This document shows positions 19,243-27,987 of a DNA stretch of 64,000 nt, one piece after another. Below the pieces are notes generated by a model. The model saw nothing but the letters and a program-made list of their open reading frames with translations, was not told where the DNA came from and ran no database searches. Source of the stretch: Candidatus Handelsmanbacteria bacterium (GTDB taxonomy: Bacteria; Latescibacterota; UBA2968; UBA8231). The stretch spans positions 113,417-177,416 of the forward strand of contig VGJS01000002.1 of assembly GCA_016867395.1 (NCBI GenBank), read 5' to 3'. Positions within the stretch are counted from its first letter, which is position 1. Each line of letters opens with the position of its first letter. The translations under genes and the position numbers were made by a program.

Positions 19243-20115
19243 TCACCTGGCAAAGAGCCCCGGCTCCACCGGCATGAGCTGGAAATCGACCAGGTACTGG
19301 CCCATGCAGTACATCTCGATCTTCTTCGACAAACTCCAGAAGGCGTCGAACTCGGTGTCGCTGCTGTCGGCGTCGAGGAAGGCCCAGCTCAGGCCGATGA
19401 TGGCGCCTTCGCGCAGATCGTGCACCCGGCTGCTGTCCGGGCCGGCCGGGTGCAGGTCGTCGAAGGGGGTGAGGTAGCACTCGTAGAAGCTGGTGCCGCT
19501 GGACTGGTCCTCCCCGGCGTACTGCCAGCCCACCCCCGAGTACGCGGCACTCTCGGTCCAGATGGCCTTGCCCCACAGCCAGTGCCAGTACTCGCCGTTG
19601 AGGGGCGGCATGTAGAGGTGGTAGTTCTGGGTGAAGGCGCTGCGCTGCCGCATCTCCACCGCCATGTCCTCCTTGGAGAAGTTGACCACGGGCTCCCCGC
19701 CGTGGTCGGCGTCGATGACGATCTCCCAGATGTCGGCACCGTGCACGTACGCCCCGGCAGTGCGGCTGTACAGGGTGTTGAGGGAATCGACCTTTTCGCG
19801 GCGGAATCGGTGCACGTCGTCGTACACCTCGGCCATGAAGTACAGGCGGTTGAGCCGGTCGTTCCACCCCACCAGCACCTGCTTGATGTCCAGGTTCTTC
19901 GGGTCGTGTTCGCTGCCCAGACCGCGGTAGACCTCCTCATGGTGGTGCTGCCCCAGGGCGTACTGGGGGGGCACCAGGGCCCAGTCCTCGGCCCGGCCGT
20001 CCATCTTGGGGGTGTGGCCGTCGGGGAACTGGAAGACCTGGTAGGTCACCCCGGCGGGGAAATGGGCCCAAGCCGGCAGGGCCAGGGCCAGGAGCGCGGC
20101 GAGGGGGAATTTCAT
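19243..20115 (-). CDS. Secreted CBM9/DOMON-like protein with predicted mature N-terminal His (paralog of 1272-2180)
   Basis: A 290-aa secreted protein with signal peptide MKFPLAALLALALPAWA and mature start HFPAGVTYQVFQFPDGH, followed by a MDGRAEDWALVPPQY segment equivalent to LDGDISEWN in its paralog. Shared features include WNDRLNRLYF, IDADHGGEP and HDLREGAIIG. A His-rich loop (QHHHEEVYRG) lies near residue 55. GAAGGAATCCCC precedes the ATG. The gene is 10 bp behind a DUF6785-like membrane protein on the same strand, repeating the pairing seen at 1.2-16 kb. I infer an extracellular ligand-binding role; a metal-binding role is a hypothesis based on the predicted mature N-terminal His. Confidence 0.82.
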   Translation of the reverse strand: MKFPLAALLALALPAWAHFPAGVTYQVFQFPDGHTPKMDGRAEDWALVPPQYALGQHHHEEVYRGLGSEHDPKNLDIKQVLVGWNDRLNRLYFMAEVYDDVHRFRREKVDSLNTLYSRTAGAYVHGADIWEIVIDADHGGEPVVNFSKEDMAVEMRQRSAFTQNYHLYMPPLNGEYWHWLWGKAIWTESAAYSGVGWQYAGEDQSSGTSFYECYLTPFDDLHPAGPDSSRVHDLREGAIIGLSWAFLDADSSDTEFDAFWSLSKKIEMYCMGQYLVDFQLMPVEPGLFAR

Positions 20116-20125
20116 GGGGATTCCT

Positions 20126-22081
20126 TCAGATGTAATAGAAGGTGTAGACCAGTTCGGCGCCGCCCAGGCCCAGGCAGCTGCCCAGGATGAGGCCGATGAA
20201 GAAGGGGCGGATCTGCCGGTAGAGCACGATGCCCCCGTAGCGCAGGGCCACGGTCTTGATCAGCCAGGCCAGGAACATGCCGAACCAGTCGCCGGTGACG
20301 GTGTTGGTCAGGGCCACGGCCAGGCCCGCCGGGTGCAGGGGCCAGCCGGCCAGGTGGTGGTTGGCAAAGGAGAGCAGAGCGGCAAGGCCGGCGCCGAGGA
20401 ACAGGAACACGGTGGCCAGGAACTGGGGCGGGTGGGGGTTATTGATAGTGTTGACCACCCAGCCCCAGTGGTAGTTGGGGGACATGACGTAGTACCAGAC
20501 GAAGCCGTGGATCAGCCCCTTGCGGTAGCCGATCCAGATGTAGCAGAGGATGGTGGTGGCCAGGCTGACGATCACCGCGGCGGTGAGGAAGAGGAGCAGC
20601 TTGCGGCCGCTGATCTTGAGGCGCGCGTCCTCGCAGACCTTGAAGGCGTGGGCCAGGGTGCCCATGAGGAAGAGCTGGATGTCGGCCGACCAGACAAAGC
20701 TCAGGCCCATGGCGCTCAGGCCGCTGGCCCCAAAGGGGGCGGTGCCCAGGTTGTTGGTGAAGAGGGGCGGGATGGAGTAGGCGGCCCGCAGCCGGCCGAT
20801 GCCGGTCTGGGCCAGGAGCCGGGCCGTGCCGAAGAAGACCAGCAGCGCCACCAAGAGGAAGAGCAGGGTCCAGCCCAGTTGCAGGCCAGTGGCCCAGAGG
20901 AAGCCGGCCATGTAGAGCAGCCCGGCCAGACCCAGGAGTGCTGAGAGCCGGGGGGAGATCAGGTTGCCGTGGTCTTGCTGCTGGGGGCCGGCGATGAGGC
21001 GCCACTGCCGGCGCAGGAAATCGCGCGACAGCCACAGGGAGGAGAGCACCAGGAAGAGCAGGGCGCCGATCTGCTGGTTGGCCAAAAGCACCGAACCGGC
21101 CCCGTGCGGCTGGGTGGGCAGGGGCAGCCCGATGCCGGCGTACCCCAGCAGGGCCTCTTCCAGCGAGACCAGCAGGTGCAAGAACCAGACGGAGAAGAGA
21201 ATGTTGAGGTTGACCAGAAAGCTCAGGCCCACAGTCAAAAGATCGGTGTACACGGTGTAGGTGAGGTTGATCTGGCGGATGTAGATGTTGGTGGCGGGGA
21301 TACCCAGGTGCCCGAGGGCCTCGAAGTCGAAGATCCGGTCAAGCATGTTGAGGGTGGGCATGCTCCAGGAAAGCAGGAAGCCGGCCCACAGGAGCTTGCT
21401 GCGCAGGAAGCTGTGGGCCGGCTGGTCGAAGCTTTCCACCATCAGGCCGGGGACCACGGCCAGGGGGTAGACCAGGCGCTCCTCGCGCGACCACTGGTGG
21501 TGCACCAGGGCGATGCAGGCCAGGCTGACCAGGAAAAAGGCGAACATGAACAGCCCCCACAGGAGCAGCGGGGTGGTCCACAACCCCCAGGGAATGGGCT
21601 GGTCGGCGCCGATGCCCTCGAAAAGGCCGCGGATGGCCTGCAGGTCCCGCGGGGCCGCCCATTCGGGGATGTGGTCCCACAGCAGGTTGCGCCAGTTGTT
21701 CTCGGGGGTGGCGTAGTAGAAGACCCCGGCGATGAGGGGGATGAAGTACCCGCCAAAACCCATGGTGGGGATGACGGTAGCCACCATCAGGGAGGCATAG
21801 ATCAGGGCGAAGGAGGCGGGGGAGAGGGGCAGCCAGCGCCGCAGCAGCAGGCCCAGCAGGGCCACCCAGAAGAGCAGAAAGACCACCCCGACGGTGTTGA
21901 AGTGGTCGGCAAAGCCCGAATAGTGGTCCAGGAGCACGTAGCCGCGCACGCCGACGAAATTGAGGAAGGCGCACAGGAAGAGGGCCAGGAGCAGGACCGA
22001 GAAGGAACGGAACAAGAAACCTCGGCGGTATGGAGAAGTAACACCAGATGGCGCAGAGTGGAAAGATAGCTTAATTTCCAT
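20126..22081 (-). CDS. DUF6785/DUF6784-like polytopic membrane protein (second copy)
   Basis: A 651-aa polytopic membrane protein homologous along its length to the one at 14035-15987. It shares FYYATPENNWRNLLWDHIPE, IGADQPIPWGLWTTPLLLWG, HHQWSREERLVYPLAVVPG, and the C-terminal TNTVTGDWFGMFLAWLIKT / ALRYGGIVLYRQIRPFFIGL. About 14-15 hydrophobic segments are visible. The ATG at 22081 lacks a strong SD, so a start a few codons downstream is possible. It is divergent from the PhyH gene at 22113 with only 31 bp between start codons, so the two promoters must overlap or lie inside coding sequence. The CBM9-like gene follows 10 bp downstream. Substrate unknown. Confidence 0.82.
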   Translation of the reverse strand: MEIKLSFHSAPSGVTSPYRRGFLFRSFSVLLLALFLCAFLNFVGVRGYVLLDHYSGFADHFNTVGVVFLLFWVALLGLLLRRWLPLSPASFALIYASLMVATVIPTMGFGGYFIPLIAGVFYYATPENNWRNLLWDHIPEWAAPRDLQAIRGLFEGIGADQPIPWGLWTTPLLLWGLFMFAFFLVSLACIALVHHQWSREERLVYPLAVVPGLMVESFDQPAHSFLRSKLLWAGFLLSWSMPTLNMLDRIFDFEALGHLGIPATNIYIRQINLTYTVYTDLLTVGLSFLVNLNILFSVWFLHLLVSLEEALLGYAGIGLPLPTQPHGAGSVLLANQQIGALLFLVLSSLWLSRDFLRRQWRLIAGPQQQDHGNLISPRLSALLGLAGLLYMAGFLWATGLQLGWTLLFLLVALLVFFGTARLLAQTGIGRLRAAYSIPPLFTNNLGTAPFGASGLSAMGLSFVWSADIQLFLMGTLAHAFKVCEDARLKISGRKLLLFLTAAVIVSLATTILCYIWIGYRKGLIHGFVWYYVMSPNYHWGWVVNTINNPHPPQFLATVFLFLGAGLAALLSFANHHLAGWPLHPAGLAVALTNTVTGDWFGMFLAWLIKTVALRYGGIVLYRQIRPFFIGLILGSCLGLGGAELVYTFYYI

Positions 22082-22112
22082 CGTCTTTCAAGCGGAGATC
22101 AGGAGGGAAACC

Positions 22113-23000
22113 ATGCTGAACCAGGCGCAGATAGCCCAGTTCCACCGCGAGGGATTTCTCAACGGCGGCCCCGTACTCAGCGAGGAGGAGGTCGGCGAGC
22201 TGCGGGACAGCCTCGAAGCCATCATGGCCAAAGGCCCGGGGGGCTTTGGCCCCGGTGAGCCCCGGCCGGTGCTCTTCCGCGACCTGAGCGGGGGCGGGCC
22301 GGAGGGCAAACCCGGCCCCACCCCGGTCTGGCAGATCGTTAATATCTGGGAGGCCGCCCCCACTTTCGAGCGGCTCCTCTACCACCCGGCCATCACCAAA
22401 GGGATCAGCCAGCTCACCGGCCACCTGGACCTGCAGGTCTGGCACGACCAGATCCAGTACAAGCCGGCCGACCAGGGCGGCACCACCCGCTGGCATCAGG
22501 ACGCGCCCCTGTGGCCCATCATTCGCCCCATGACCCCGGTCTCGGCCTGGATCCCCTTCGACGACGCCGACGAGGAGAACGGCTGCATGTGGATGGTGCC
22601 GGGCAGCCACAACTGGGGCAACCAGATCGAGTACCTGCGCACCCAGGGGCACCTCACCCAGCGGGAGGAGTTCGGCAGCCTGGAAGGATTTGCGCCTCCC
22701 GCCGGCGCGGAAATCGCGGTCGTGGAGGCCCGGCCCTGGCCGGTGAAGAAAGGCGAGGTCTCCTTCCACCACTCCCTCACCTGGCACGGCTCGCCGGCCA
22801 ACCGCTCGCCCCGGCCGCGGCGGGCCATCGCCATCCACTATATGACCGGCGAGGCCCGGTACGACGCCAAGGGCGAGCACCCGATGAAGCAGTTCGTGAC
22901 CCTGAAGGACGGGGCACCCATGGCCCAGGCAGGTCCCCATTTCCCCCAGGTCTTCCAGCAGGGCCAGCCCGGGGGTTTGCCGGGGCATTTGCGGAACTGA
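22113..23000 (+). CDS. PhyH-family Fe(II)/2-oxoglutarate dioxygenase
   Basis: A 295-aa protein of the phytanoyl-CoA dioxygenase-like family. The metal triad is visible: H128-x-D130 (RWHQDAPLWP) and distal H225 (SLTWHGSPANRSPRPRR), with downstream Arg residues able to bind 2-oxoglutarate. The DENGCMWMVPGSH segment between them is typical of the family. The start is set by AGGAGG at 22101-22106. The family hydroxylates diverse small molecules and lipids and its members are expanded in Latescibacteria/Poribacteria-type genomes; the substrate here cannot be told. It begins a four-gene run with an isochorismatase-like hydrolase, ChrA and EamA, all closely spaced or overlapping. Confidence 0.9.
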   Translation: MLNQAQIAQFHREGFLNGGPVLSEEEVGELRDSLEAIMAKGPGGFGPGEPRPVLFRDLSGGGPEGKPGPTPVWQIVNIWEAAPTFERLLYHPAITKGISQLTGHLDLQVWHDQIQYKPADQGGTTRWHQDAPLWPIIRPMTPVSAWIPFDDADEENGCMWMVPGSHNWGNQIEYLRTQGHLTQREEFGSLEGFAPPAGAEIAVVEARPWPVKKGEVSFHHSLTWHGSPANRSPRPRRAIAIHYMTGEARYDAKGEHPMKQFVTLKDGAPMAQAGPHFPQVFQQGQPGGLPGHLRN

Positions 23001-23008
23001 GGGGCGCG

Positions 23009-23764
23009 ATGGGCAGGCACCTTAAACTCGAACTGCGCACCCAGGTCCTGGGCCAGGATGCACAGGGGCGCAATACCTGGCAGGTGGTGGAGACCCCGGC
23101 GGTCTGGCTGGCGGCGGAAACCGCCCTGCTCCTGTGCGACGTGTGGGACCAACACTGGAGCCGGGGGGCCAACGAGCGGCTGGCGACCCTGCTGCCGCGC
23201 ATGGACCAGGTGGTGCGGGCCGCACGCGATATGGGGGTGCGCATCGTCCACGCCCCCTCGGACACGATGACGTTTTACGAGGGACAGCCTGCCCGGTTGC
23301 GGGCGCAGTCGGCAAAGGCGGTGGAGCCGCCCCCAGACAGCGAACGCGAAGATCCGCCCCTGCCGGTGGACGCCTCGGACAGCGGCACCGACACCGGGGA
23401 GCCCACCTGGCATCAGGCGTGGAGCCGGCAGCATCCGGCCATCCACATCGACCAGGAGCGGGACATCGTCTCGGACCAGGGCCGCCAGGTGTACAGGTTT
23501 CTGCGCGGGGAGGGCCGGGGCCGGCTGCTGATCATGGGGGTCCACACCAACATGTGCGTGCTCCACCGCAGCTTTGCCATCAAGCAGATGGTGAAGTGGG
23601 GGGTGGAGGTGGCGCTGATCCGCGACCTGACCGACACCATGTACAACCCGGGCCGCGCCCCCTACGTCAGCCACGAGGAGGGCACCCGCCTGGTGGTGGG
23701 GTACATCGAGAAGTTCTGGTGCGCCACGGTCCACAGCGAGGACTTGTTGCAGCGCGGTGGCTGA
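23009..23764 (+). CDS. Isochorismatase-like cysteine hydrolase
   Basis: A 251-aa protein. The family nucleophile is in GVHTNMCVLHRSFAIK (C183) and the catalytic Asp in LLLCDVWDQHW (D44). The segment RDLTDTMYNP and the HEEGTRLVVGYIEKF end are typical of cysteine hydrolases such as nicotinamidase/ureidoacrylate-type enzymes. Members cleave amides or vinyl ethers; specificity is not visible. ATG 23009 lies 8 bp after the PhyH stop with GAGGGGC before it, and its 3' end overlaps the ChrA start by 8 nt, so translation is coupled. Compared with typical members (about 180-230 aa) it has an insertion around residues 90-140 (EPPPDSEREDPPLPVDASDS), which may shape the substrate pocket. Confidence 0.85.
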   Translation: MGRHLKLELRTQVLGQDAQGRNTWQVVETPAVWLAAETALLLCDVWDQHWSRGANERLATLLPRMDQVVRAARDMGVRIVHAPSDTMTFYEGQPARLRAQSAKAVEPPPDSEREDPPLPVDASDSGTDTGEPTWHQAWSRQHPAIHIDQERDIVSDQGRQVYRFLRGEGRGRLLIMGVHTNMCVLHRSFAIKQMVKWGVEVALIRDLTDTMYNPGRAPYVSHEEGTRLVVGYIEKFWCATVHSEDLLQRGG

Positions 23765-25103
23765 GGGTCCGGACGCCGCTCCACCTGCACCTGTGGGCTT
23801 CTGGACGGCCCTGCGCTTCTGGTTCAAAATCGGGTTCATCAGTTTCGGCGGGCCGGCCGGCCAGATCGCCCTCATGCACAAGGAACTGGTCGAGGGCCGG
23901 CGCTGGATCAGTGAGGGCCGCTTCCTGCACGCCCTCAATTACTGCATGGTGCTTCCCGGACCCGAGGCCCAGCAACTGGCCACCTACATGGGCTGGCTCC
24001 TGCACCGCAGCGCCGGGGGCATCGTTGCCGGCGCTCTCTTTGTGCTGCCCTCCCTCCTTATCCTCATCCTCCTCTCCTGGGTTTATATCGCCTTTGGGGA
24101 CCAGCCTCTGGTGGCCGGGCTCTTCTATGGGATCAAGCCGGCGGTGACGGCCATCGTCGCCCAGGCGGGCCACCGCATTGGCTCGCGGGCCCTGCGCCAT
24201 CCAGTCCAGTGGGCCCTGGCCCTGGTCGCCCTGGGGGCCATCTCCCTGGGGCAGGTGCCTTTCCCGGCCATTGTCGCGGGGGCGGCGCTGATCGGCTACT
24301 TGGGCGGGCGCTGGGCTCCGGAGCAGTTCCGGGGCGAGGGCGGGCACCAGGGGGCGCACCACTCCTACGGGCCGGCGCTGATCGACGACCACACCCCGCG
24401 GCCCCTGCACGCCGCTTTCCGCTGGGGTCGGCTGCTGCGGGTAGGGGTGGTGGGCGCGTGTCTGTGGGCCGGGCCGATGCTCCTGCTGGTGTGGCGCTGG
24501 GGCTACGAGGGTACCCTGGCCCAGATGGGCCGGTTCTTCACGAAGGCGGCGTTGCTGACCTTTGGCGGGGCGTACGCGGTGCTGCCCTACGTGTATCAGG
24601 GCGCGGTGGCGCATTTCGGCTGGCTGAGCCCGGTGCAGATGATCGACGGCCTGGCCCTGGGCGAGACCACCCCCGGCCCGCTGATCATGGTGGTGGCCTT
24701 TGTCGGTTTTGTGGGCGGTTACGGGCAGGCCCTCTTCGGCCAGGAGCAACTCTTTCTGGCCGGGGCTCTGGCCGCCGGGGTGGCGACCTGGTTCACCTTT
24801 CTGCCCTCCTTCCTCTTCATCCTCGCCGGCGGGCCCCTAATCGAATCGACCCACGGGGACCTAAAGTTCAGCGCCCCGCTGGGGGCCATCACCGCCGCGG
24901 CGGTGGGGGTGATCCTCAACCTTGCCCTCTTCTTCGCCTACCACGTGCTCTGGCCAGCGGGCTTCGCCGGGACATTGGACTGGAAGGCGCTCCTCCTCGC
25001 GCTGGGGGCGGCCCTGGCCCTCTTCGGCTTCAAAAGGCCGGTGACCCAGGTCCTCCTCGCCTGTGCCCTGGCCGGCCTGGCGCTGCGGCTCCTGGTCCCA
25101 TGA
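23757..25103 (+). CDS. chrA: Chromate transporter family protein (two-domain ChrA)
   Basis: A 448-aa inner-membrane protein with two homologous halves typical of long-chain CHR transporters. The N-half has FWFKIGFISFGGPAGQIALM, MVLPGPEAQQLATYMGW and a PSLLILILLSW helix; the C-half has FFTKAALLTFGGAYAVLPYV, GLALGETTPGPLIMVVAFVG and a LPSFLFILAGGPLIE helix. The start is GTG at 23757, overlapping the previous gene by 8 nt. Its 3' end overlaps the EamA ATG (ATGA). The family exports chromate, possibly sulfate-related anions, by proton exchange; with no resistance genes nearby the physiological substrate is uncertain. Confidence 0.9.
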   Translation: MAEGPDAAPPAPVGFWTALRFWFKIGFISFGGPAGQIALMHKELVEGRRWISEGRFLHALNYCMVLPGPEAQQLATYMGWLLHRSAGGIVAGALFVLPSLLILILLSWVYIAFGDQPLVAGLFYGIKPAVTAIVAQAGHRIGSRALRHPVQWALALVALGAISLGQVPFPAIVAGAALIGYLGGRWAPEQFRGEGGHQGAHHSYGPALIDDHTPRPLHAAFRWGRLLRVGVVGACLWAGPMLLLVWRWGYEGTLAQMGRFFTKAALLTFGGAYAVLPYVYQGAVAHFGWLSPVQMIDGLALGETTPGPLIMVVAFVGFVGGYGQALFGQEQLFLAGALAAGVATWFTFLPSFLFILAGGPLIESTHGDLKFSAPLGAITAAAVGVILNLALFFAYHVLWPAGFAGTLDWKALLLALGAALALFGFKRPVTQVLLACALAGLALRLLVP

Positions 25104-26014
25104 AGGAGGGCCAGATACAGGCCGGTCTGCTCTACGCGGCGACCACGGTCCTCCTGTGGGGATCCTTGCCCATCCTGCTCAAGAACCTGCTCGGCATCCT
25201 CGACCCCTATACCCTGACCTGGTGCCGGCTGACCGTCACCGCCGGGGCGCTCTGTCTGTTGCAGCGGGGAGGGCAGGGGCAGGTGGCCTGGCGCCAGGTG
25301 GGGCTCCGCACCTGGGGGTGGCTGCTGGCCGGGATGGTCTCGCTCACCGCCAACTACGTCTTCTACCTGCTGGCCCTCGACCACCTGGCCCCGGCCGCGG
25401 CCCAGGTGTTGACCCAGCTCTCGCCGGTCTTCCTGCTGGTGGGCGGGATGCTGGTCTTTGGGGAGCGTTTCCACCCCCGGCAGTGGGCCGGTTTCGGGCT
25501 CCTGCTGGCGGGCCTGGCGCTCTTCTTCAACAACCGCTACCCCGAACTCCTCTCCGGGGACAGCGCCCTGTCCCTGGGCCTGCCCCTGTCCGCCGGCTGC
25601 GCTCTCTCGTGGGCAACCTATGCCCTAATCCAGAAGCAGTTGCAGCGCCGGTTGCCGACCAACTTCGTGCTGCTGGTCTGTTTTGCCGGAGGAGCCCTGG
25701 GGTTGTTGCCCCTGAGTCAACTGGGGGAGTTGGCGGGCCTGGACGGGACCGGGCTGCTGATCCTGGGGCTGACCATCCTGATGACCCTGGTATCGTATTT
25801 GAGCTTTGCCGCCACCCTGGGGCGCTTGGAGGCCTCGCGCTTCAGCGTGGTGATGGCTCTGACCCCGCTGATCACCGTGGCCGGCTCGCTGAGCTGGGCC
25901 CGGCTCTTCCCGCAGTTGTTCGCCCTCGAGCCCCTCAACACCCTCAGTCTGGTGGGGGCGGTGATGGTGGTTACCGGCTCGGCACTGGGGGCTTTGGGCG
26001 CTGGGCGGCGCTAA
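25100..26014 (+). CDS. EamA/DMT-family transporter
   Basis: A 304-aa protein with ten predicted transmembrane segments arranged as two EamA repeats. The first includes TVLLWGSLPILLKNLLG and LSPVFLLVGGMLVFGERFHP, the second ALSWATYALIQKQLQRRLP and LTPLITVAGSLSWARLFPQ. The ATG at 25100 overlaps the ChrA stop as ATGA. The family usually exports metabolites or amino acids; substrate unknown. It is the last intact gene of the PhyH-hydrolase-ChrA-EamA run; what follows is a degraded fragment. Confidence 0.88.
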   Translation: MKEGQIQAGLLYAATTVLLWGSLPILLKNLLGILDPYTLTWCRLTVTAGALCLLQRGGQGQVAWRQVGLRTWGWLLAGMVSLTANYVFYLLALDHLAPAAAQVLTQLSPVFLLVGGMLVFGERFHPRQWAGFGLLLAGLALFFNNRYPELLSGDSALSLGLPLSAGCALSWATYALIQKQLQRRLPTNFVLLVCFAGGALGLLPLSQLGELAGLDGTGLLILGLTILMTLVSYLSFAATLGRLEASRFSVVMALTPLITVAGSLSWARLFPQLFALEPLNTLSLVGAVMVVTGSALGALGAGRR

Positions 26015-26015
26015 G

Positions 26016-26377
26016 GAATGGCTGGAGGTGCTGACGAATCTGAGAGCAGAGCAGGAACCGGGGAAGGGCTTCCTGGCAGTGCTCTACCCGCGCAAGAACG
26101 CAGAGGCGAAGCCGCAGTACGAGACCATTGTCGGCGGGGCGGGGGTGAAGGTGACGTCCCCGCGGGGCACGGACTGGGTGTTCCTGGGGGCGGAGTCGGT
26201 GCAATGGGAGGGGGAGGGCCTGCGTTTCGAGGGGCGGGCCGGGGGGACCAATGGACGGTGGTCTTTGCCGAACCGGGCCAGGTCACTGTGGCCGGCAAAG
26301 AGGTGGTGGCCGAGGGGCCCATTGAAGAGCGGGTGGAATCCAGATCTTACCATCGACCGCAGAGGCGGACTATCTAG
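26016..26377 (+). pseudogene. C-terminal remnant of a secreted enzyme, possibly heparinase II/III-like
   Basis: Immediately after the EamA stop an open segment without a start reads KEWLEVLTNLRAEQEPGKGF, then FLAVLYPRKNAEAKPQYET and TDWVFLGAESVQW, and shifts frame near 26245 to WTVVFAEPGQVTVAGKEVVA before stopping at 26377. The beta-strand pattern with FLAVLYPR and a DWVFLG turn resembles the C-terminal beta-sandwich of heparinase/alginate-lyase-like proteins, but the match is weak. With no N-terminus and a frameshift it is a remnant. Nothing else is visible in 26378-26407 except the SD of the next gene. Confidence 0.55.
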
Positions 26378-26407
26378 ATAGAGAGGACAAAAGGAGGAAG
26401 CTGACCA

Positions 26408-27202
26408 ATGAGCCTGCACACCCCCTTTTCCCCCGAACAGAGCGCCGAGATCCTCGGCCGCTTCTACCGCGACGGCTACGCTTTCATCCCTGGTGTCCTG
26501 GGGGATGATGAATGCGCCGGTTTGCGGGAGAGGGCGGACCGCGCTTTCGCGGCCCACCCGGTGGGCCAGTCGGACCTGCGCTACGGTGACATCGTCATGG
26601 TGCGGCTCTTCGAGCTGGATCGGATGTTCCGGGACCTGCTGGTGCGGGAGCCGATCATCGGTCTGTGCGACGCGGTACTGGGCCCCCAGTGCCACCTCTT
26701 CGCCCAGAACCTGGTGCGCAACGGCCAGGGCCAGGCCATCGACCGTTTCCACGTGGACGACGAGGTGGAGTTCCCCCTGCCCGAGGGGATCCCCCGCCAC
26801 GACGCGCGCCTGCAATTGCCAGTCTTCCGCCTGACCGTGCAGATCCTGCTCACCGATGTGGAAGCCCAGGAGTACGGCCCCACCCAATTTGTGCCGGGCT
26901 CGCATTACTCGGGGCGCACGCCCGACGATCCAGTCAATCCCACCTTTGAGGGCAGAGGACCGGTCTTGGTACTGGGTCGGGCCGGCGATATCTACCTGCA
27001 CAATGGCCAGTGCTGGCACCGGGGTGCCCCCAACACCTCGACGCGGGTGCGCTATCTGCTACAGCACGCCATGGGCCGGCGCTGGGTGGCCCAGCGCTTC
27101 TATCCCTTCCTCAACTACCGCATGCCCGACCACGTGCTCGCCGGTGCGGACGAGCGGCTGCTGCGGGTCTTGGGCAAGCACCCCAAGGGGCCTTATGGAT
27201 AA
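26408..27202 (+). CDS. PhyH-family Fe(II)/2-oxoglutarate dioxygenase
   Basis: A 264-aa PhyH-like protein. Metal ligands are H115-x-D117 (RFHVDDEVEF) and H204 (CWHRGAPNTSTRVRYLLQ), the latter followed by Arg residues suited to 2-oxoglutarate. The YGPTQFVPGSHYSG segment is the usual family loop. AAGGAGG about 12 nt upstream supports ATG 26408. No promoter is clear in the 30 bp between it and the upstream remnant. It differs clearly from the PhyH at 22113 (VDDEV rather than HQDAP around the ligand pair), so different substrates are likely. Its TAA overlaps the start-like ATG (27195) of the following remnant. Confidence 0.9.
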   Translation: MSLHTPFSPEQSAEILGRFYRDGYAFIPGVLGDDECAGLRERADRAFAAHPVGQSDLRYGDIVMVRLFELDRMFRDLLVREPIIGLCDAVLGPQCHLFAQNLVRNGQGQAIDRFHVDDEVEFPLPEGIPRHDARLQLPVFRLTVQILLTDVEAQEYGPTQFVPGSHYSGRTPDDPVNPTFEGRGPVLVLGRAGDIYLHNGQCWHRGAPNTSTRVRYLLQHAMGRRWVAQRFYPFLNYRMPDHVLAGADERLLRVLGKHPKGPYG

Positions 27203-27779
27203 ACACCGCGCAAGACGACTGCGGCCCGGCCGCTGGGCAGTATGGGCGGCCCTCGGGGCTGGCCCAGCTCCCCTCGGAAGGCTGGGGATACGGAGGAATC
27301 TTCACCAAGACCCTCTCGGTGAAGGAACTCTCGGTCCAGGTGCTGGCCGCGGTGGACCAGGGGCAGGTGATCGTCCATGTCTGGCCAAAAGTCGAGTTTC
27401 GGGAGGAGATCCCCAGCTCGTTTGCCTGGGTCATTCCAGTGCCGACCCGTCCTAGGGTGAAGCCGTGCAACGGCGAGCTTTTCGAATATGGACTCAGCAT
27501 GACCGAGCCATCGTACTGATTTAAAGAGGAGCGCGGTGTGGTGCCGAGTCCGCGCTACCCTGCCTACACGGAAATCGAGGTGTTCAAACTGTTGCACCAG
27601 TACATGCCCATTCCCGAGGTCGTCCGGTGCGCACCTTGGGTGTGGAGCTGGCGGGGGCCGGGGTGGTGCGCTGGGACGGACTGGACGAAAGCGGACACCA
27701 GGCTGCCAGCGGGGTCTTTCTCTTCGCCCTCGAACCGGGTGCTGCGCGGATTACCCGCAAACTGGCGCTGCTGAGCTGA
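27195..27779 (+). pseudogene. DUF2330-like secreted protein remnant with detached C-terminal sorting domain
   Basis: ATG 27195 overlaps the PhyH stop and begins a basic/hydrophobic leader (RRLRPGRWAVWAALG), after which the frame changes to a segment with QVLAAVDQGQVIVHVWPKVE and FAWVIPVPTRPRVK, resembling DUF2330 proteins (the FAWV(I/L)PVP motif). A stop at 27519 follows. A further frame from about 27538 reads YPAYTEIEVFKLLHQYMPIP, and after another shift near 27630 a sorting-domain tail appears (VVRWDGLDESGHQAASGVFL, ITRKLALLS) ending TGA 27779. N-terminal part and C-terminal tail are retained and the middle is lost. Nothing recognisable lies in 27780-27923. Confidence 0.6.
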
Positions 27780-27923
27780 GGATCAGCCGGGGACTCGTTT
27801 TGCAGAGCTGCTGTGGGCCGGCTATGAAGGCGCCTGTTTTCGTTCTGCCTGGATCTTGAAAATATCCCACCCCCTTATTTTCGCTGCCGAAAATATCCTC
27901 CGCTTGCTTGACTGCTCGCCAAT

Positions 27924-27987
27924 CTAATGATACCTTTCCTCCAAAAAGTATCATTAAAATAGCAACCGCATAGTTAAGTATCATTAG
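27924..27987 (+). promoter_or_regulatory. Three operator-like repeats before the fic gene
   Basis: CTAATGATAC (27924-27933) is the reverse complement of GTATCATTAG (27978-27987), which abuts the fic ATG at 27988; GTATCATTA recurs at 27948-27956. The stretch 27880-27990 is markedly AT-rich. The arrangement of one inverted and two direct copies at 24-30 bp spacing suggests an operator, most simply for autoregulation by the C-terminal winged-helix part of the Fic protein. No SD is visible, so the mRNA may be leaderless. Confidence 0.6.

Noticed and set aside
18631..20190. 519-aa plus-strand open frame
   Set aside because: Antisense to the well-supported CBM9-like and DUF362-like genes; composition is that of a shadow frame.
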